Assembly: GCA_009809945.1 (NCBI GenBank)
Contig: WTPW01002577.1
Coordinates: 1 to 64,000, forward strand
From: Gigaspora margarita
Taxonomy: Eukaryota; Glomeromycota; Glomeromycetes; Diversisporales; Gigasporaceae
Length of the DNA: 64,000 bases
Reading direction: 5' to 3'
Position 1 is the stretch's first letter; every line of letters begins with the position of its first letter. The position numbers were made by a program, and so were the translations under genes. Below are positions 11,100 to 22,309 of the stretch, piece by piece. A model generated the notes under the pieces. That model searched no databases, was not told the origin of the DNA, and was given only the letters and a program-made list of their open reading frames with translations.

Positions 11100-11639
11100 A
11101 ATTTTTGCATAGATAAAAATAAGTTTATATGATATATATATATATATATGTTTGTGTGTTGATTCAAACTATATATATATATATGTTGATTCAAACTATA
11201 TAATTTAACAAGTTGAGAGAAAAAAAAAAAAGTTGTCTAATAAATTCGGTTAAAAAAAATTTATTTACACTCAATATATATAGTTACATAGTTACATATA
11301 TGGATTACTGGTAGATCAGTTCGACAAAGTTAAATTAATTTGAACACGTAATTATAAATATTTTGCCTCGTGGTCCATTGAATTACCAATTTGTACCTTG
11401 GTAAAGTATTATAGTAAAATACTTAGAAATGGATTTTTCGGTCAAACAAATATTGTATTTTATATATAAATATAACTGAATTTGGTAATTTTAAAAAGCT
11501 AATATTTTTTTGTAATTTGAAAAAGGTAATATTGTTTGATAAAAATATTCTCTTATTCGTCAGTAAATACATGATAATTTTTTTCTCAAAACTTGTTGAA
11601 ATAGAAAACTTTTGAGAATTTTTTTTTTTTTTTAGAAAA
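11100..11639. promoter_or_regulatory. bidirectional upstream region of Kelch and membrane-kinase genes
   Basis: The two start codons (11099 minus, 11640 plus) are 540 bp apart, so this spacer must carry both promoters. It has a short duplicated word (TATATATATATGTTGATTCAAACTA twice, 11130-11200), poly-A/T runs, and a T-tract right before the plus-strand ATG. No specific operator can be named. Confidence 0.4.
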
Positions 11640-13634
11640 ATGGATAGATTATTTAAAAAAATTTGGGTATTTTTGAAAAATGTCATTATATTTGGATGTA
11701 AGTTTGTTATTCCAACGTCTCTTCCATTCTTCTTTCCTTTTCTATTTTTATATCCTGGGATTTGTGAATTATCATATGCAATATACCCTGTTTTAAGCTG
11801 CATTTACGTAATAGTTTTTCTCCCTATGGGAAAAACATTTTTAAAATTACAAGAAATATTCTTAATTCATAAACGATTGATAAGAATATATCCAATTTTT
11901 TGTGGATTATATGTTTTAACATCTATTGCTATTTTGGTTGGTTTATATTATTGTTTAAATTTATTATATGCTTACATTCCTTCTTCTATGGTTTTATTAA
12001 CAAGAAGTAATTCATTTTTCGTCATACTTTGGTTTATAAGAATTGCATGGTTACTCTTTCAATATAATATTCCTAATGGAAACATTTTTCCATCTGGTTC
12101 AAATCAATTATTTTATCAAACAATTACTTTATTTTTTTTAATAGAATTTTCCAGCATTTATTTTCAAATGGCTGGCTATTTTACCTATTTTTATTTTATG
12201 ACAAAAAATATATTTCATATAATAATAGTATTATCAATGACTATTTTTATGGGTTTATTTTATTTACTAGTAATTTTATTTAAAAACATTAAATTTTTCA
12301 AGGCAGTTTACACAGTAATTGGTTTAAATATGACATTACTGTGTCCAAAATGTGCGAAAGAAAGAGATTATCGAATTTGGTGCCAAGAGTGCGCAATTAA
12401 ATATTTTGTTAGTAATTATGAACGTTGGACTAGTGGAGATCAAATAGTAGATCAAGTTATAAAATATACACAAGAGAATTCCAAAAGTCCTGTGGATTTT
12501 GTGGAATGGATTCCGTACGAACAATTAGAAAAAAGGGAGACTATTGGTTAAGATAAATATGGAAATGCTTATAGTGCTTTTTTGAAAAATGGTCCAATTT
12601 TAATGTATAATAGTAAGTTCAAAAAAACTAAAGGAATTCAGATTGCACTAAGAAGATTAAAAAACAACAATTTTAATGAGAGTTTAAGAGGGGTAATTAT
12701 TTATTATAATTATTTTAGTTAAGGCATTCGTTGCTATTATATTTATATATTAATAGTCATGATTTTATGTTTATAGTTTTATAAAAGTTTGAAATGCTAT
12801 ACCAGCACAAATTTTTGCAATGTACATCAAACTGGAATGTCACCGATAATTCGTTTTTATGGTCTTACTAAAGATGCCAAAGGATACTTATTCGTAATGC
12901 AAGTTGCTGAACATGGAGATTTACAAGATTATCTGTATAAAAATTTTGATAATATGAAATGGCATGATGATAAATTACTTATTTTAGCTAATATTGCAAA
13001 TGGTCTCAGAATTATTCATGAAAATGGTTTTAATCATCGTAATATTCATTGTCGTAATATTTTAATTGGTAATAATGGAATGACTTATATTACTGATTTT
13101 GGTTCATCAAGTAATAATAAGGATTCTATTGCACAAAAAATATGTGGTTCAGTACCATTCATTGCACCAGAAGCTCTCACAGAAAATCATTTTACTCCTA
13201 AATCTGATGTATATAGTTTTGGATTTATTATGTGGATGCTTTCTTCTGGTGTTATACCATATCATTATCGTAAATATGATGAAGATTTGAAACAAAGTAT
13301 ATTACTTAAAGGGATGCGACCTCCAATATTAAAAGGAACTCCATCATGTTTTGTAAAATTAATGGAACAATGTTGGGATACTGATCCTGAAAAAAGACCA
13401 ACTTCATCAAAAATATATGAAATAATTTGTTCATGGTATTATTTTAATGATTATAAAGAATTTAGAAATTGTGAAAATACTTCATTATCACAAAATATAC
13501 AATATATTACTCAAGAAATTGAGCTTGTAATTAAACGAAATACTGCTCCAAAACCACCTCCGTCATCAAAGGTCGTTGAACATTCAAGTGGCAAAGATAG
13601 TTCATATACGACTATAGGACAAATTCAAACTTAA
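11640..13634 (+). CDS. multi-spanning membrane protein fused to a degenerate TKL kinase; one in-frame stop
   Basis: Exon 1 (11640-12692) and exon 2 (12777-13634) join across an 84-bp GT-AG intron in phase 0. Residues 1-225 hold about six hydrophobic spans; then comes a cysteine module CPKCAKERDYRIWCQEC, the 'RWTSGDQIVDQVI' and 'VEWIPYEQL' linkers seen before kinase domains in this lineage, and a kinase fold to residue ~600. A TAA at 12549-12551 falls in the glycine loop (…ETIG-stop-DKYGNAYSAF…); reading continues open on both sides. Catalytic residues are altered: the beta-3 lysine position reads IALR, and HRD reads HRN (HRNIHCRNIL), while DFG (ITDFGSS) and APE (IAPEAL) are kept. If the stop is real the main product is a 303-residue membrane protein plus the cysteine module. 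If it is a sequencing error or is read through, this is a receptor-like pseudokinase. Confidence 0.75.
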
Positions 13635-14172
13635 TGTAACTATTTATCAATTTATACACGTAGGTATTTGTTACTGTATTTAAAAAAGTTTGTTTATGGT
13701 AATCCGTACTAATTCAATCATTCTTATCATTTCGAATTAGACATTTATAATCCTATCAAAAAACATAATATCTTTCAAAATTTTGGCTCTATTAATGTGC
13801 CACATTATTAAATATATTATTTAAATTCATCAATTCTTTATTAACTACTGTAATTAAAATTTTCATCGTTTAATGTAATTGTTAACATATATATATATAT
13901 TTCTTTGTCTTCAAGGTTACAAATATGTGTTTCTTTTATTTATTAAATCGGCTAAATTTGTTGAAGTAACAAATAAATTTACGGTTGGAGTAACATTAAC
14001 GTTAATTCTTTCTAGAAATTATTTGTGATGTTTATGCGATGTAATACAAAAATTGCGTTTTTGATGCAAATCTACAATACACAAAACATTATGACAGAAT
14101 ACGCCGCGTGTCTATATTTGTACTTTAAGTGTAACAAAAACATGCACACTTGCGGACACATAAATAAATGGT
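13635..14172. other. intergenic, no gene seen
   Basis: Downstream of the kinase gene; AT-rich, with a TA run near 13890. A 63-codon frame (14025-14216) runs into the next MITE and is not credible as a gene. Confidence 0.45.
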
Positions 14173-14174
14173 TA

Positions 14175-14772
14175 GTGATGTTAATCGGTCCCGCAGTAAT
14201 TATCGGCCGATTTTGAGCAAGGTTTATACAAATTTGTCGTTTTAATTAATATTCGTACGATAATTATAAGAAATTGGGCGTACGATGAAAAAAATTTACT
14301 GTTATTTTCGTATGTCCAATATTGATGTTATTGTTCATATTATATTAGCATGTGAAATTTTTTGTCGTGACATTTTGCATAAATGATGATGTCATTTTAT
14401 GACAATAATATCAAGGCAAAAAAATTTTACATGATCATATCACATGAACAATAACTAAAGTTATAGAAAAGTTCTTTATAACAGTCTCTAATAGAATTTT
14501 ATCGGTTTTTTGCATTAGTTTTCAAGTAATTTAGATGAGACCGATTAGGGACCGATCAACAAAATTTTCCCCACATTGTTCGGTCCATAATAGGTCCCAT
14601 CTAAATTACTCAAAAATTAATGCGAAAACCAATAAACATCTATTAGAAACTGTTATAGAAAATAATTTTTCTATAACTTTATTTATTGGGCGAACTTTTA
14701 GTTAAAATGCCAATTCTTTACAAATCTTGCTCAAAGTCGGCTGATAATTACTGCGGGATCGATTAACATCCC
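14175..14772. mobile_element. TA-flanked TIR element with further foldbacks nested in it
   Basis: Ends are GTGATGTTAATCGGTCCCGC and, reversed, GGGATGTTAATCGATCCCGC, both continuing AGTAATTATC and .GCCGA.TTTGAGCAAG, so the inverted repeats exceed 50 bp. TA lies on both sides (14173-14174, 14773-14774). Inside are a family-F1-like foldback (about 14310-14455) and a long hairpin (14456-14682). There is no transposase. Confidence 0.75.
14456..14682. mobile_element. nested hairpin element
   Basis: Left arm TAAAGTTATAGAAAAGTTCT… and the reversed right arm TAAAGTTATAGAAAAATTAT… match for about 90 bp, through TAACAGT.TCTAATAGA and AGTAATTTAGATG.GACC, to a short central loop near 14560. No coding capacity. 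It lies inside the 14175-14772 element. Confidence 0.7.
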
Positions 14773-15534
14773 TATAAATGGTTTGTTTCAAAATCTTTGA
14801 GAGAGTTTTGAGCCGATTTATGTTTCTAAGTACGTACGTACGTAAGTAGCTACCCTTGACCTGAGAAATGTTCGAAATTCTAGCTTATATACAGATAGAA
14901 GCATAAGACTAGTCTAGGTTTGCCCACAGTAAATATAATTAAACCATCGCATATTGTTAGTAAATTTTATTTTTCGCTCATATAACTCGGTCTGAATTGT
15001 GATCAACCCAGTGTTCCAAAGAAAATTATTGGTTTTTACATCATAATTTAGTTTTAGCATTTAGAATGTTTAAATAATTCATTTAACTACATGGTTCTAG
15101 TTACAATTAAAATCTATTTTAACTGTTAAAATGAGTGAACAAAATTCTATTATAAATAATAGTATCACTACTTGTCGTGTAGTATTTAGTGAACCCTTAT
15201 ACTTAGTAAGGGGTAGGGTTGAATAACCTACCTGACAACGTAACTTACATTTGTAACTTGCATCGCAAGTTACATAATTCTTAAGTAAGTTACAAATATA
15301 CCGATTTAATGCCGACCGGGCTTATGATAAGCATTGCCAGCATTACAGCTGTTCTCATAAATTCCGGGACAAATGATAAAAATTGATGCAAAACCTCATA
15401 CTAGCAGTAAATCGCAAATTGATTAGAAGTTACAAAATATATATTTTGGATAAATGTCATGTATTAAAGAATTCCTGATTAAAAGCAAGGATTCGCAAGG
15501 ATTCGCACGAATTCGTACAAACACTTACTTTACT
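14773..15534. other. intergenic with short palindromes
   Basis: Contains an ACGTACGTACGTAAG run at 14832-14847 and GTAACTTAC/GTAAGTTAC inverted words around 15238-15300 (TTGTAACTTGCATCGCAAGTTACA is a hairpin). No gene recognised. Confidence 0.45.
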
Positions 15535-16049
15535 TTTCATAAAACAATGTTGTTACACTCAGTTCATCATGATTTTATAATTAATAACTAACTTACATTG
15601 TAACTTACATAAACTAAAATGCAACTTATATTAAATTTTAATAACTTACACAAAATGACCAACCATAGTAAGGGGAATGCTAATTGATAATGAAGTATAT
15701 TGCAAGAAATGTAGGGAAAGGATTGTGCTTCAAACGAGTCACGTGTTGATATGATCGACCAGAATTACGAGGTGATCATAGTGCCGGGCGGCATTAATAG
15801 GATCAGGCATGGTGGATATCCTGATAATTGATGTGGAGTTGGTTAAATTAATTGCAAAGTACGGTAGTAAAAGAATATAAACACGTAATAAGTGTAACTT
15901 GAATGAGTAATCGTATAGTAGAACAATAGGCATGTAACGTAATTAAATAGAGTAGGGATATAAATAAGAAAACTATAAGAAAAGAGTATTAATTAGAATT
16001 AAATAGAGTATTGAGAGGTTACAGTGAGTGAAATTTACCAGAAAGCGTG

Positions 16050-16327
16050 TATTAGGCCATGCAAAGTTAATTTTTCGTTTTGCATAACATGGTGTTTCAA
16101 AATTCCAGTCGGCATGTCGGATTTTTTTTTTTTTAATCTATTAAGCTCATGTTCAGTAATTCCGGAAAATTAAGGTCATAATCAGGTGACACCGGAGAAA
16201 AATTAAATGGCAAAAATGGAATAATTGGCACAATAGGAATTGTTTTTTTTTTTTTTAAAAAAAAAAATTTTTTTGGAAAATTGGGTCGGCGGGTTATACG
16301 AAAAATTAACTTTGCGTGAACTAATAA
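16050..16327. mobile_element. TIR element shared by both duplication arms
   Basis: Ends CATGCAAAGTTAATTTTTCG and, reversed, CACGCAAAGTTAATTTTTCG enclose about 280 bp with a poly-T/poly-A core and GGTGACACCGGAGAAAAATT. The same element is in the right arm at about 44240-44530, so it predates the duplication. No coding sequence. Confidence 0.65.
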
Positions 16328-17131
16328 AAAAAAATTGTCGGATTTAGATTTCATGTAATATAAAACTAAAAATTAATCATTCTACGAACTTGTTTTGAAT
16401 GTTCGACTTCTCTTGCAAGAAATAATAGATTTATATGTACAATTTAATCGTAAAAAGTTCCGTCAAAGGTCTCGTCAGACTATTATGCAATGAGAAATTT
16501 TTTCGTCATTGAACAAAAATACATTTTAGTATGGTTGGACTTAAATATAATCAATCGTAAATATATCATAATCTACAACCTCAATTAATCCGTGATATAA
16601 AGGCATATTCGATGTTAACCTATGCTGTAGAGTTGGGCACCGAAACCTTTTTTGCTAAATCCGAAAGTTTCGGGTTTCGGATTATAGCTTCCGAAACCTC
16701 ATCCGAAACTCCGAAACCTTGTCCGAAACCCGAACCCTTATCCGAAACCCCGAAACTATTTAAGGTTAAATTTTTATAAAATATGGTATTGTAGATCGTG
16801 CTAGCATGCTAGTACATAAATATTTGAGTTCCGCCAAGAGAAAACATACATATTTACATATAGGTATATTAATTTTTATATTTTTCTTTGTGCTAGAAAT
16901 TAAAAAACTCAAGTTTTAAGAATTGTGACTTCAGTAGTTAAAATTTGGCAACAAATGATTAAATTAGATATTGCAGTTAGGGTTCCACAATTTGATTTGA
17001 TTTAATCAAATATTTGATCTCAATCAAATTCAAATACAAAATTTTCAAATCAAATAAATTCAAATTAATTAATATTTGATTTGATCAAATATTTGAAATT
17101 TTGATTTAATTTAAAAAATTTATGGGTAAAT

Positions 17132-18137
17132 CTAATTGTCGCCAATGGTGACAGTAAATGGCCAATCACGTCACGGGATCAGGTGTGACGTTTGTGTAAC
17201 ATTAAACTAAGAAAACAATAAAAATTTTCAAAAATTCATGATAACACAAAATTTTGTCAATTAATAAAAATTATCAAAAATTTGTGATAACACAAAATTT
17301 CATCAATTAAAAAATTCCTTGCTAAATTTTACCATATACTATGTTCTAACCTGACCCTAACCAACTCTAACTGCTAACCCACCCTGACCCTAATGATAAT
17401 TTTTTTTTCCCTTCACTTCTAATCCCAAGCGATGTACACCAACTAACCATCAAACCCGAATGTTCATTGTTAATGGAGCGCAGTTGCTCACGCTTCCACT
17501 TGTGGTCAGGCCGTATCCAAACCAACTCTGTGGTAAGGGCATATTCCTTAAACCACTACCACTAACCATCAAGACCCAACAATCATATACACATATTGTG
17601 CTATTTTCAGGCGCATTAATCCTTGGTTCGCACAGCCAGCCCTGGCAAATCCAAGTCCGGATGGGGTGCGTCTGTCATATAGACGTCCCGGGTCCCTGTA
17701 ACCCACAGTGTTTCAGTTCCGCCTATGTCTATCTAGACCAGTCCTTGCTTCGCCACTTATCCGTTAGAAGTTGCACTGGCATCTTGACTCCCACGAAGAA
17801 CCCTAACCATCGTTACGGATCAGAAAACTACTGGTACTATCATCAACAGGCCAGATCGCCACCACCAACATACTGTTACACAATCCTCACAGCCTTATGC
17901 CTAAGTAGGTGACTTTGGTTATTCCAAATCGGGTCCTAACACAAATTTAAATCTGCCCTTAGGTGGAATTGAACCGGCAACCTTTGATTGGTGACCTTGG
18001 AGCTTAACCGCTAAGCTATCGACCCTAAGGTCCCTAACCCTAATGATAATTAATTTTGGTATTTGATTGATTCCATTATGTAATGTAATTGGCCAATTGC
18101 AACTATTGCTATATCACCACCGGTGACAATCAGATTA
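17132..18137. mobile_element. inverted-repeat element (family M2), third nesting level
   Basis: Left CTAATTGTCGCCAATGGTGA and reversed right CTGATTGTCACCGGTGGTGA, both followed at a distance by GGCCAAT. It shares GGATCAGGTGT.ACGT, TTTGTGTAAC and AATTCCTTGCTAAATTTT with the element at 21585-22026. This identifies a family with two copies here. The larger size of this copy is due to the inserted SINE. Confidence 0.75.
17402..18036 (-). mobile_element. tRNA-derived SINE, fourth nesting level
   Basis: On the minus strand the element starts near 18036 with a tRNA-like head (TCGATAGCTTAGCGGTTAAG as A-box region, GGTTCAATTCC as B box), about 85 bp long, followed by a GC-richer body and an A-tail (T-run at 17401-17409 on plus). 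A 15-bp direct repeat ACCCTAATGATAATT flanks it (17387-17401, 18037-18051). Pol III head, A-tail and long target duplication together define a SINE mobilised by a LINE. The 150-codon frame at 17460-17912 lies in its body and resembles no known family. Confidence 0.85.
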
Positions 18138-18576
18138 TTTCAAAATTTATAAGTAAAATTTTAAAAATTTCAAACCAATACAAAATTTTTAATTCAAATC
18201 AAATTCAAATCATGTTTATTTGATTTGATCAAATTCAAATATGTCTAATATTTGATTTGATTTGAGTTTGAGGAACCCTAATTGCAGTACAGTTAAAAAA
18301 ATATAATCATTCTAAAAAAGAGTCAGAAGATATATTTATAGCTTAATTTAGAGAATTTATTTACAAAAAACTATTTAATGCATCATTTTCACAAAATATT
18401 GAATAACTTTAGATAAGTTTATATTATATATATTGAGAATTTTTCCTTAATTAAAGTTTTTTTATCTAAATATATATAAGATAAATTATTTATTTATATC
18501 GCTTTTAAAAAAAAAAAAAAAATTATTTATTTATATCATGTATTTTATTATTTATTTATAAATTAATATATTATAT

Positions 18577-18813
18577 GGGGTCTTTGCTAGGAAAACCACA
18601 GTTAGAGACTATTTAGATTTTAACAATAAAATTTAAAATTACTAGCTATTTATTAATCCAATTTGAATAAACTTTTTTTTACTTTATAAAGCTTAAATAG
18701 CTTTATAAAGTAAAAAAAGTTTATTCAAATTGGATTAATAGATAGTTAGCAATTTCAAATTTTATTGTCAAAATCTAAATAGTCTCTAACTATGGGTTTC
18801 CTAGCAAAGTCCC
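18577..18813. mobile_element. near-perfect 237-bp hairpin element
   Basis: GGGTCTTTGCTAGGAAAACC… pairs with …GGTTTCCTAGCAAAGTCCC, and the match runs inwards through TTAGAGACTATTTAGATTTT and CCAATTTGAATAAACTTTTT to a centre near 18695. ATAT is found on both flanks. It has no coding capacity and sits inside the 2.4-kb hAT-like element. Confidence 0.8.
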
Positions 18814-19376
18814 ATATATTTATTTATTAAATTTTTTTTATTTATATTATTTATTAAATAATAAATCAATATATTATAAATTATATATAAATTATATATT
18901 ATAAATTTCAAAAATTTAAAATTTAGTTTCGAGGAGTTTCGGATTATAGTTTCGGAGTTTCGGGTTTCGGGGGGTTTCGGATTTTTTTAAAAATTCAAAA
19001 CTAGTTTCGGATTATACCGAACCCGAAACTAGTTTCGGATAGGTTTCGTTTCGTTGCCCAACTCTACTATGCTGTATATAAATGTGATACGAATCATCTT
19101 TGCCGTTAATACGACACAAATTTCCAAAGACATGACAAATCAAGCCATTGTAACAGTTGGCGAAAAATTCTTTATAGTACTATTAATGACAATTATGGAA
19201 AACGAACAGACAAACCGTGATAGTGTAAAATATTAGTATAGGTTTGATAAATTTTTCATTGTTTTCAGTAAATAACGTATACAACCTTTATTTTAATGCA
19301 AAACAAAATTACATACTACAACATACATTATATATGTAAAACTTTAATGTAATTATGCGACGCATGAAACTCATCT

Positions 19377-20944
19377 CTAATCTAAAACATTACATGAAAT
19401 ATTAGTAGTAGTAGGTATACTTTGATTCCAACGGAATAAATTGTAAGGATCATATTTCTGTTTAATTTCCACTAGTCTTTCAAAATTTTCAGCATAATAT
19501 CTACATTGCCAATTATCCAATTGTCTATTAATTAAATTTTGATAACATTCATAACTAGCATAATTTTGAAGAACATGTTTGGAAAAGATTCCAATTCTTG
19601 AAAACACTTTTCAGTTTCTTCAGAGTGCGCATTGGGAAAATGCGCAGACATAGCTATATGATACTTAAAACCTCTGTGAACAAATGCTGTTTCATTACGC
19701 CTAATTTCATTAATTTTTCCACCAGCAATTAACAGTGTCTGAGATTGTACTACACATTTTAAAACTTTTCATAAACTTCATAAAATACTTAATTCCTTCA
19801 TAAGGTATCCCTTTCTGATCAAAGAAAAAAGTTAATGGTTTAAGATAAACATGAGCCGCTGATTTTTCAGGTACTTCTATATGATAGAAATCACTTTCAA
19901 TATATGTTACATTTTTAGGTTTACTTAATTTAATAAATGCTTGAACGTCAACATAGTGTCGCAATTCATCGGCAGATCCTAGATAAATAAAATCAAACTT
20001 ATTGAAGGACCAGAACCAGAATGAATTAAAATGTAAGTAGTTAAATTTTGATGAAAATTAGGTCCTAGTTGATCTAGTACTGAGAATAGTAATGGAATCT
20101 GATCAAAATCATATTCAATAGATAAATGAGTTACGATCTTCGGAAAAGGATATATCCTGAGGGTTAAAGCTGTAATAATACCATATCCAGCATTTCCTGC
20201 ACCTCGAATAGCCCAGAGGAGTTCAGGATATTTTTTAGCGCTGTAGACCACTGTCCCATTTGCTAAAACAATTTGCGCATCAAGAATATTATCTGACGAC
20301 ATTCCAAATCTATGACTGAGATATCCCAAACCCTATTAAAAAAATTTGTTAATATTATAGCTTTTATCGGTAAAATATAAAAAAGTACACAATAAAATTT
20401 TTAAATAATGCTCACACCACCCATAATAAGTCCACCAACTCCAGCACTAGGGCAAGTTCCACCTGGAAATGCAAACATATGCTCTTGCAGTTTGTAATAT
20501 AATGGTTGTAATGAGATTCCAGTTCCGATTACAACAGTTTGAGAGATTGTATCAATGGTAATGTTATTAAAGTTTACAAGACTAATTACTAAAGAAAATC
20601 TTTACCACCCAACGAATACCCTTCATAAGAGTGACCACCTGATCTTGCAACAGTAGGAATATTTAATCCTGCAGCACATTGAATAGCACTTTGAACAACA
20701 AATTCATCTAAAGGATGAATAAATGCTATTGGAAAATAAATAACTAGCCAACTAAATTCAAATTCAATATCTTTATTATAATCAGAAAAAGTCATCTCGA
20801 AAATAGACAGGTCCTTTAAACTGATATTGATCAAGACAATTTCTAAGAGAATCTTTATCTGGACATTTACTAATCGGAAGAGGGAATTGTGATGCATAAA
20901 TAGTTACTATAAAAAAGAAATATATTGTACAAATATGAAATAAT
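19377..20944 (-). pseudogene. BBE-type FAD oxidase, decayed inverted copy
   Basis: Reverse-complement paralogue of 42060-43625, alignable over the whole length including the intron. The start codon reads ATT (20942-20944). One extra T after the CGAGATGAC block (near 20795) shifts the frame. A lost base after GGTGGTAAAGAT shifts the frame right behind the FAD-binding SGGHSYEGYSLGG, and further shifts lie near 19970 and 19600. The covalent-FAD His and Cys codons survive in pieces (RSGGHSY, GGTCPSAGVGG). Not functional; no other gene overlaps it. Confidence 0.92.
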
Positions 20945-21584
20945 TTTGCTAATAATTGTTTTTCTTATTATATAATTATTAGCTAGATATATTTTAAAGA
21001 GATTAATCAAATTTTTTTTTTAAAAAAAAGTATTTATTTTTAAAAATGTTGGTTGAGCTTTCTAATCGTTTTAATAAGGTAGTTCCCAATAGACTAACAA
21101 TTAGTCCACTTGAGGCTTGTGTTTACTAAAATACAAGTTCAAATGAACAATAAACAAACTAATGCATGTAACATATTTAATACTTCTTGCTTTATTTTTT
21201 TTTCAAATATGAAAATAAACTTTTTGCAAATTTGATTATCTTAAATTTTTTTTTTTTTAAAAAAAAAAATGCAATTTCTTAAAGAATTAGAGTAACGGGC
21301 ATATAATTTTATAAAATTACAGAATCAAAATTTTTGACTCACTGCCCTTTTGCTATTGGTCCTCATATGCTCTTTACAATCTTCGAGTGGCTAAATATTT
21401 ATTATACTAATGATTTAAGCCACATGGTTTCGATTAAAGATGTGGACATTAGAACATGAAATAATATATAGCACAACAATGACTGGGACGTAAGAGAATA
21501 GATAACCTTTGATTAGGTACGTAACAGTATTTTATTTTTGATTAAATAGATTTTTTGATAAATTAATATATTATATTTTAATAT
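20945..21584. other. ancient upstream region of the oxidase, mirrored at 41490-42059
   Basis: This stretch matches the promoter side of the intact oxidase gene in inverted orientation (for example GCTTTCTAATCGTTTTAATA and CTTCGAGTGGCTAA). The two can be aligned to find conserved control sites. No gene of its own. Confidence 0.6.
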
Positions 21585-22026
21585 AAGAATTTTACTAACT
21601 ATAACCGGCGGTGATCATAACCGGTATGTAATTAGCCAATAAATTTGCAGGATCAGGTGTAACGTGCAAATCAGTTTGTGTAACAAAAATAAAGATTTTT
21701 TAATAGATTTTTTTAAAAAAGTGCTAATATCTCTAATATCTCAAGAATTCGTCTACGAAACTACCTTCGACATTCCCATTTTCTATAAGTATATTCACAA
21801 CACTTTGTTTACAAATGGAATTCGATCATTGTTTGATCACAAACTTTATTAGACCGAATAACTAGCAAAAAAAAATTCCTTGCTAAATTTTGCATATATC
21901 TAACATCTTGCTAAAATCCCATGCCTCGCCCTAACCCTAAAGTAAATGAAATGAAAATTTTCATTATTGGCTAATTACATATCGGTGATGATCACTGCCG
22001 GTTATTTGTAGTTAAATTCTTAATAG
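21585..22026. mobile_element. family M2 inverted-repeat element, post-duplication insertion
   Basis: Ends AAGAATTTTACTAACTATAACCGG-type and reversed AAGAATTTAACTACAAATAACCGG-type, each followed by the conserved TGTAATTAGCCAATAA. It interrupts sequence that runs uninterrupted in the right arm near 41400-41430. Shares GGATCAGGTGTAACGT and TTCCTTGCTAAATTTT with 17132-18137. A 62-codon frame inside (21664-21852) is not a credible gene. Confidence 0.78.
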
Positions 22027-22309
22027 AATATGGAGAAATATATTAATAGGATTATTTAAAAAATTTTAAAATCATTAATTTATCCGTGAAAAATTCAGAA
22101 TTGTCATTGCCAACTAAATGGAATAAATTAAAATAGATTTAAATAGCATAGCAGAAACTCGTATTCGATAGATTCCGAAATAATTGTTACACAAACTATT
22201 TATATGGGCAATTGAAAATTTGATATATAGTTGTAGTCTAAAAATCGGCAATTTCACCATCTACTTAACCATAATAAGTTAAACTTAAGGTACACCATTT
22301 ATATATTTT

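Larger units (their letters stand above)
16978..18280. mobile_element. hAT-like element nested inside the 16628-19066 element
   Basis: Ends TAGGGTTCC…/…GGAACCCTA with an exact 8-bp duplication ATTGCAGT (16970-16977, 18281-18288). Both ends have about 100 bp dense in AATCAAAT / ATTTGATT words. The interior is filled by another inverted-repeat element (17132-18137) which in turn holds a SINE. No transposase. Confidence 0.88.
16628..19066. mobile_element. non-autonomous hAT-like element, 2.4 kb, with a paralogous empty site
   Basis: Ends TAGAGTTGGGCACCGAAAC and, reversed, TAGAGTTGGGCAACGAAAC; an exact 8-bp target duplication CTATGCTG flanks it (16620-16627, 19067-19074). The right duplication arm keeps the uninterrupted site near 43925-43940 (…ATACAGCATAGGTTAAC…), so the borders are certain. 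Both ends carry about 120 bp of clustered CCGAAAC / GTTTCGG words. No transposase is present. It hosts a nested 1.3-kb hAT-like element and an 18577-18813 hairpin. Confidence 0.92.
15535..22150. repeat. left arm of a large inverted duplication
   Basis: Apart from insertions, this arm is the reverse complement of 41290-44893 plus 51251-51355. Matching anchors include TGTTACACTCAGTTCAT, CCAACCATAGTAAGGGGAATG, the oxidase gene, GAACTACC.TATTAAAACGATTAGAAAGCTC and ATCATTAATTTAT near the inner end. The arm contains the decayed oxidase. It has gained, relative to the other arm, the 16628-19066 hAT-like element and the 21585-22026 MITE. Arms are separated by about 19 kb. Confidence 0.9.

Noticed and set aside
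11423-11803. 126-codon minus-strand frame over the start of the membrane-kinase gene
   Set aside because: Low-complexity Lys/Asn/Phe translation antisense to a better-supported gene; no family.
17460-17912. 150-codon open frame
   Set aside because: It lies wholly in the body of a SINE, which explains the locally lower AT content. No domain is recognisable.
17945-18036. functional tRNA gene on the minus strand
   Set aside because: The A and B boxes are present but acceptor pairing is not convincing; long body, A-tail and target duplication show a SINE.
19377-20944. three separate small genes
   Set aside because: All are pieces of one oxidase pseudogene when compared with the intact copy at 42060-43625.
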